Source: Maylandia zebra
Lineage: Eukaryota > Chordata > Actinopteri > Cichliformes > Cichlidae
Length of the DNA stretch: 64,000 nt
Assembly: GCF_041146795.1 (NCBI RefSeq)
Contig: NC_135180.1
Coordinates: 36,998,294-37,062,293 of the forward strand
Direction: 5' to 3'
Shown here one piece after another: positions 57,963 to 64,000 of this stretch (the stretch's first letter is position 1; each line of letters begins with the position of its first letter). The notes under the pieces are model-generated. The model saw nothing but the letters and a program-made list of their open reading frames with translations, was not told the origin of the DNA and searched no databases. A program made the translations under genes and the position numbers.

Positions 57963-58652
57963 ATGGGTGCACTGAGGTTCGTTACATGGAATATAAATGG
58001 AGCTGGCTCCAGAGAAAAGAGGTTAAAAGTATTTAACCAACTCAAAAAACTACAGGCAGATGTTGTCCTTTTTCAAGAGACCCACAGACCTCTTAGAGGT
58101 TCGAATGAACTTAAAACACCTGAGTTTCCCAATGTGTTCTCAGCTTGTTATAATTCTAGACAAAGGGGAGCAGCAATTTTAATACATAAAAATATTAATT
58201 TCACAGTACTCGATACAGTTATAGATCCAGAGGGCAGATTCTTAATCATTAAACTATCTATACTTGATAAAAAGCTATGTATTGCAAGTGTATATGGTCC
58301 AAATGTTGATGATCCCTCATTCTTTCACGTTTTTTCAGTGCACTCTCTGAACACTTAGATGGCACACTTGTTCTTGGAGGCGACCTCAACCTTGGACTAA
58401 ATAAAGAAATGGATAGGCTCAATACAGCGGGAACTCAGCGTAACTGGCAGTCCACAAATATAATCAAACAGTATATGAGCGACTTTGGTCTTTGCGATGC
58501 ATGGCGCTCCCTTCACCCCACCAGTAAGAAATATACTTTTTTCCTCACATGTCCATCACTCCTACTCTCGTCTGGATTATTTTTTGGTCAGCAGCTCACT
58601 GCTGAACGACATTTCAGACACTGAGATTCATCCTATAGCTGTCAGCGATCAT
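57963..58652 (+). pseudogene. L1 ORF2, endonuclease part
   Basis: Starts MGALRFVTWNINGAG, the usual APE-type endonuclease beginning, with QETH, SVYGPN and, after a frameshift near 58345, GGDLNLGL and later DYFLVSSSLL and SDHGPV in shifted frames. An 8-bp-flanked insertion interrupts it right after SDHGPV. Confidence 0.85.
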
Positions 58653-58660
58653 GGTCCTGT

Positions 58661-59395
58661 GTCACGGTCCTGGGTCTCCTGACCCAGCGTTTTTAGTTCT
58701 GTGGGATTTTTGTATTATTGTACTTGTTTGCGATTTATTCTATGGTTTCTAGTTTTGATCCCTTGCCCTTCATGTCTCTCTGTGTCCCCTCTGTTCTGTG
58801 TAATTGGGTGTCTTTGCATGTTTGAGTTTCTTGTTTTCTGTCACGCTGCATTGTGCATTATGTTCTCATGGTTGGTCTTTTGTTACTCCCTCTAGTCTAG
58901 TCTCTTGTGTTCCCAGCTGAGTATTTCCCTGTGTATTTTGGTTCTTAGACCTCTGCCTTATGGTTTATGTCTCTGTGTTTCTTAGTTGCTGTCTCCACTG
59001 TGTCAAGTTCGCGTCTCTGTGTGATACTTCCTGTTTTACTTTGATGGTCCGTGTCTTATGTGAATGCGTCCTGCTTTGCTTGTCCCGTCAGTCCTGATTT
59101 CTCCCAGCTGTGCCCTCCTTCTGTGTCTCATTCCCCTCGTTACTCCCCAGTGTATTTAAACCCTGTGTTTCTCTGAGTCAGTGTCGTGTCGTCCCTCATG
59201 CTGTGTGTGAGTCTCCCCGTGTCTTCTGGTATGTGTTACAATTAGCTCTTCCCAGTTTAGTTCTGTATTGCTTTTGTATCACTGCTATCGTTTGTCACCT
59301 GTCAGCAATAAAGCTGCATTTTGAGTTCAGTTCTGTTTTCCCGTGAGTTTGCGTTTGGGTCCTGTTTCCTGCCTGCCACACACCGATACATGACC
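58661..59395. mobile_element. 735-bp non-autonomous insertion in L1 ORF2
   Basis: Bounded by GTCCTGT on both sides (58654-58660 and 59396-59402; the eighth base differs). Outer bases GTCACGG and the complement of CATGAC give a minimal inverted end. The interior is T-rich with no coding capacity and contains GCAATAAAGCTGCATTTTG near the right end. The target size suggests a hAT-like element, but the superfamily is uncertain. Confidence 0.65.
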
Positions 59396-59402
59396 GTCCT
59401 GT

Positions 59403-62022
<2,620 letters not shown>

Positions 62023-62708
62023 TGGGGGTGGGGGGGTCATAGTTTGGTCCCGCCTTCGCTGTTGTGATTGGTGTGGGAGTAGGGACAGGCTTAGAGCGTC
62101 GGGGGGTTCCCCAGGAGCATCTTTCTTGGGGGGGCTCAACCCGGGGTAGCGGTCATGGCCTATTAGGAGCTCTGTTGGCTCTTAGGTGACTGTTTCCTCG
62201 TGGCTGCGTGCAGCGGGGCTAGGGGAGGGTCTGTGCTGACAGACGTGGGTTACTGACCTGGTAGCCTGGCTGCCCCTGGGTGGGTCCGGGACGGGCGTGA
62301 GGTTCTGGGGGCGCTCTGTCTCTGGGCTGGGGCCCTGGCTGGGCCTCGGGGGCTTGGGTCCTGGTTGGTATGTTGCTGGGGTTGTGGGCGGGTGGGTGTA
62401 TGGGGGCCCGGCCCTGGCGCAGGGTGCCGCCAGTGCATCAAGCCACCTGGGGGGCTCTTCAACTGGTGGGGGAGGTTGTTACACCTTGCAGGAGCTCTCC
62501 TCTGTACAGGAACTCAATCTGCAGTAGGGGGAGCTCCATCTCCAGCTGCCTCCCTCTTCCCGCTCCACCACAATCACCCACACATGCAGGGCCTTGGGGT
62601 AAAGGTGTGTCACCAGGGTGCAGGGGAGGCATCCCCCCCTCTGTCCCCTTCTGGCTTCTTGTGCCTCAATTTTATCTCACAACTTAGACATTCACATTAC
62701 TCACACTC

Positions 62709-62928
62709 TGCGAATGATTCGCTTCCTTATAAACCATTGAATCAGATACCGAAGCAGTTAGGTTCTAAATGAAGCTTCGGACGTCACTGATCACGTGACT
62801 CTGGCCAAACGAATCAAGCTTCGACACAGTGCTTCTGAAGCAGTGTGTTGATTTTTTTGACACACGCACCGGAGCTTCAGCTTCAAGCGGACCATCACTA
62901 GTAAATGGCCTGTATTTGTATAGCGCTT
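62709..62928. other. Unclassified repeat-like junction between L1 and the next LINE
   Basis: Repeated GAAGC / GCTTC words in inverted arrangement (GAAGCTTCGG, CAAGCTTCGAC, GGAGCTTCAGC) look like a small palindromic DNA element. No gene is visible. Confidence 0.4.
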
Positions 62929-64000
62929 TACTAATAATAATAATAATAATAAACTTTATTTATAAAGCACACTTAAAAACCAAGGGTATGCCAAGGTGCT
63001 TAACAAGTAAAATAGAGTATAGGAGGAGGATAATAGAAATAGGACCAAAGCAAGTACTAAATATGCAAACAGATAACTGTCACTAATACATAGGAAAGCA
63101 ACAGGTACAGAGCAAACAAGAATTTAAATGAGCATAGAAGTGCATGATATAAAATCATAAAAGAAATATTAACTAGAGGGAAAGGCAAGATTGAATAAGT
63201 GGGTTTTTAATCGTGATTTGAACAGTGCAATGGAGTCAGATGCGCGGAGGTCGAGAGGAAGGGTATTCCACAGTACCGGGGCAGCCAGAGCAAACGCACG
63301 GTCACCCCGGGACTTCAGTCGAGATCTGGGTTGGGTCAGAAGTAGTTGAGTGGCAGATCTGAGTGTTCTAGCAGGAGTATGTGGTTTGAGAAGTTCACTA
63401 AGATAACTTGGCGCTAATTTATTAATAGTTTTGAAAGTAAGGAGTAATATTTTAAATTGAATACGGTACTTTATGGGCAGCCAATGCAGGCTAGCTAGAA
63501 CAGGGGTAATATGGCAAAATTTCCTGGTACCAGTCAAAAGGCGGGCTGCTGCATTTTGGACTGTTTGCAGTTTAAGAAGAAGAGAAGAGGGAAGACCATA
63601 GTACAAGGAGTTACAATAATCCAACCTGGAGGTCACAAAAGCGTGAATAAGCTTCTCCAGGTCCTCATGCGGAATATAATGCCTAGCCTTAGAGATAAGG
63701 CGCAGTTGGTGGAAGCTAGATCTCACTACAGCAGACACTTGCTTATCGAGTTTGAGCGAGCTATCCAGCAGTACACCCAAGTTACTGACATAGTCACAAG
63801 AAAAACTAGCAAAGGAACCCAGGGCAGCACAGAGTTGGGCACGAGGGATTTTACTGTTGAACACCACAATCTCAGTCTTCTTATCATTTAAAACGAGGGA
63901 ATTACTCAGGAACCATTCTTTGACCTCCCGCATGCATTCTTGAAAGTAGTGCAGGGACACAGCAAGGTCGTCAGTAAGTTCAAAATAGATCTGTATGTCA
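62929..64000 (-). mobile_element. L2-type LINE, 3' half, cut by the window edge
   Basis: The 3' tail is (TTA)n on the minus strand (62929-62956). The frame 63960-63169, open for 263 codons, encodes the end of the reverse transcriptase and the C-terminal domain: GVLLDSSLKL, HAFVTSRLDYCNSLYYGLP, LQTVQNAAARLLTGT, LHWLPIKYRIQFKILLLTFK, SRGDRAFALAAPVLWNTLP, RLKTHLF. The last bases of the window read DDIQIYF, the residues just after the catalytic YADD start. It is better preserved than the copy at 42.6-45.1 kb. Confidence 0.88.

Noticed and set aside
62250-62772. Overlapping glycine/leucine-rich frames after L1 ORF2
   Set aside because: Same L1 3' UTR sequence; no domain, and frames are not conserved with the second copy.

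Overview
This is vertebrate nuclear DNA from a teleost, most likely a percomorph and possibly a cichlid-type fish. The genes are split by many GT-AG introns and the repeats are typical of fish: L1, L2 and Rex1-like LINEs, a tRNA-derived SINE, hAT, piggyBac and Harbinger-like DNA elements, and the fish ACAACCCC and CATCC repeats. The species cannot be fixed from sequence alone. All five recognisable host genes lie on the minus strand.

Layout. 1.2-8.3 kb: ints4 (Integrator subunit 4), 21 coding exons, with the C-terminal exons off the left edge. 10.1-12.5 kb: a three-exon Ig-domain type I membrane protein of unknown name. 16.9-20.0 kb: kctd14, a BTB protein; INTS4 and KCTD14 are also neighbours in mammals. 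21.1-31.4 kb: rps3 (40S ribosomal protein uS3), whose introns carry three full-length SNORD15 (U15) box C/D snoRNAs plus two fragments; one snoRNA lies in an intron immediately after the stop codon. 46.1-56.1 kb: most of a family 92 glycosyltransferase gene, its introns swollen by transposons, with the N-terminal exon(s) not found. 56.5-64 kb: a nearly complete but broken L1 element and the 3' half of an L2-type LINE.

The most unusual region is 23.9-38.8 kb. The promoter, exon 1, exon 2 and exon 3 of rps3 exist as a tandem series of partial copies in the same orientation. They are a broken promoter-plus-exon-1 unit inside intron 3 of rps3, the unit used by the main gene, a complete divergent promoter/exon1/exon2/exon3 unit at 31.66-33.9 kb with open frames and intact splice sites, and a lone exon 3 copy at 38.5 kb. 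Transposons inserted in one copy leave precise empty sites in another, so the order of events can be read: duplication first, then piggyBac (27.3-30.6 kb), a Harbinger-like MITE, a CATCC retroposon and a snoRNA-derived fragment.

Inside the last part of this array lies a nearly perfect palindrome made of two 1.06-kb retroviral LTRs in inverted orientation (35.32-37.69 kb). They are separated by 248 bp of leader and followed by an integrase fragment. This is either an autointegration-type rearrangement of an endogenous retrovirus or an assembly artefact.

Remaining gaps (12.6-16.4, 20.1-21.1, 34.0-35.1, 38.9-41.7, 47.2-49.2 and 53-54.5 kb) hold no gene that I can support.
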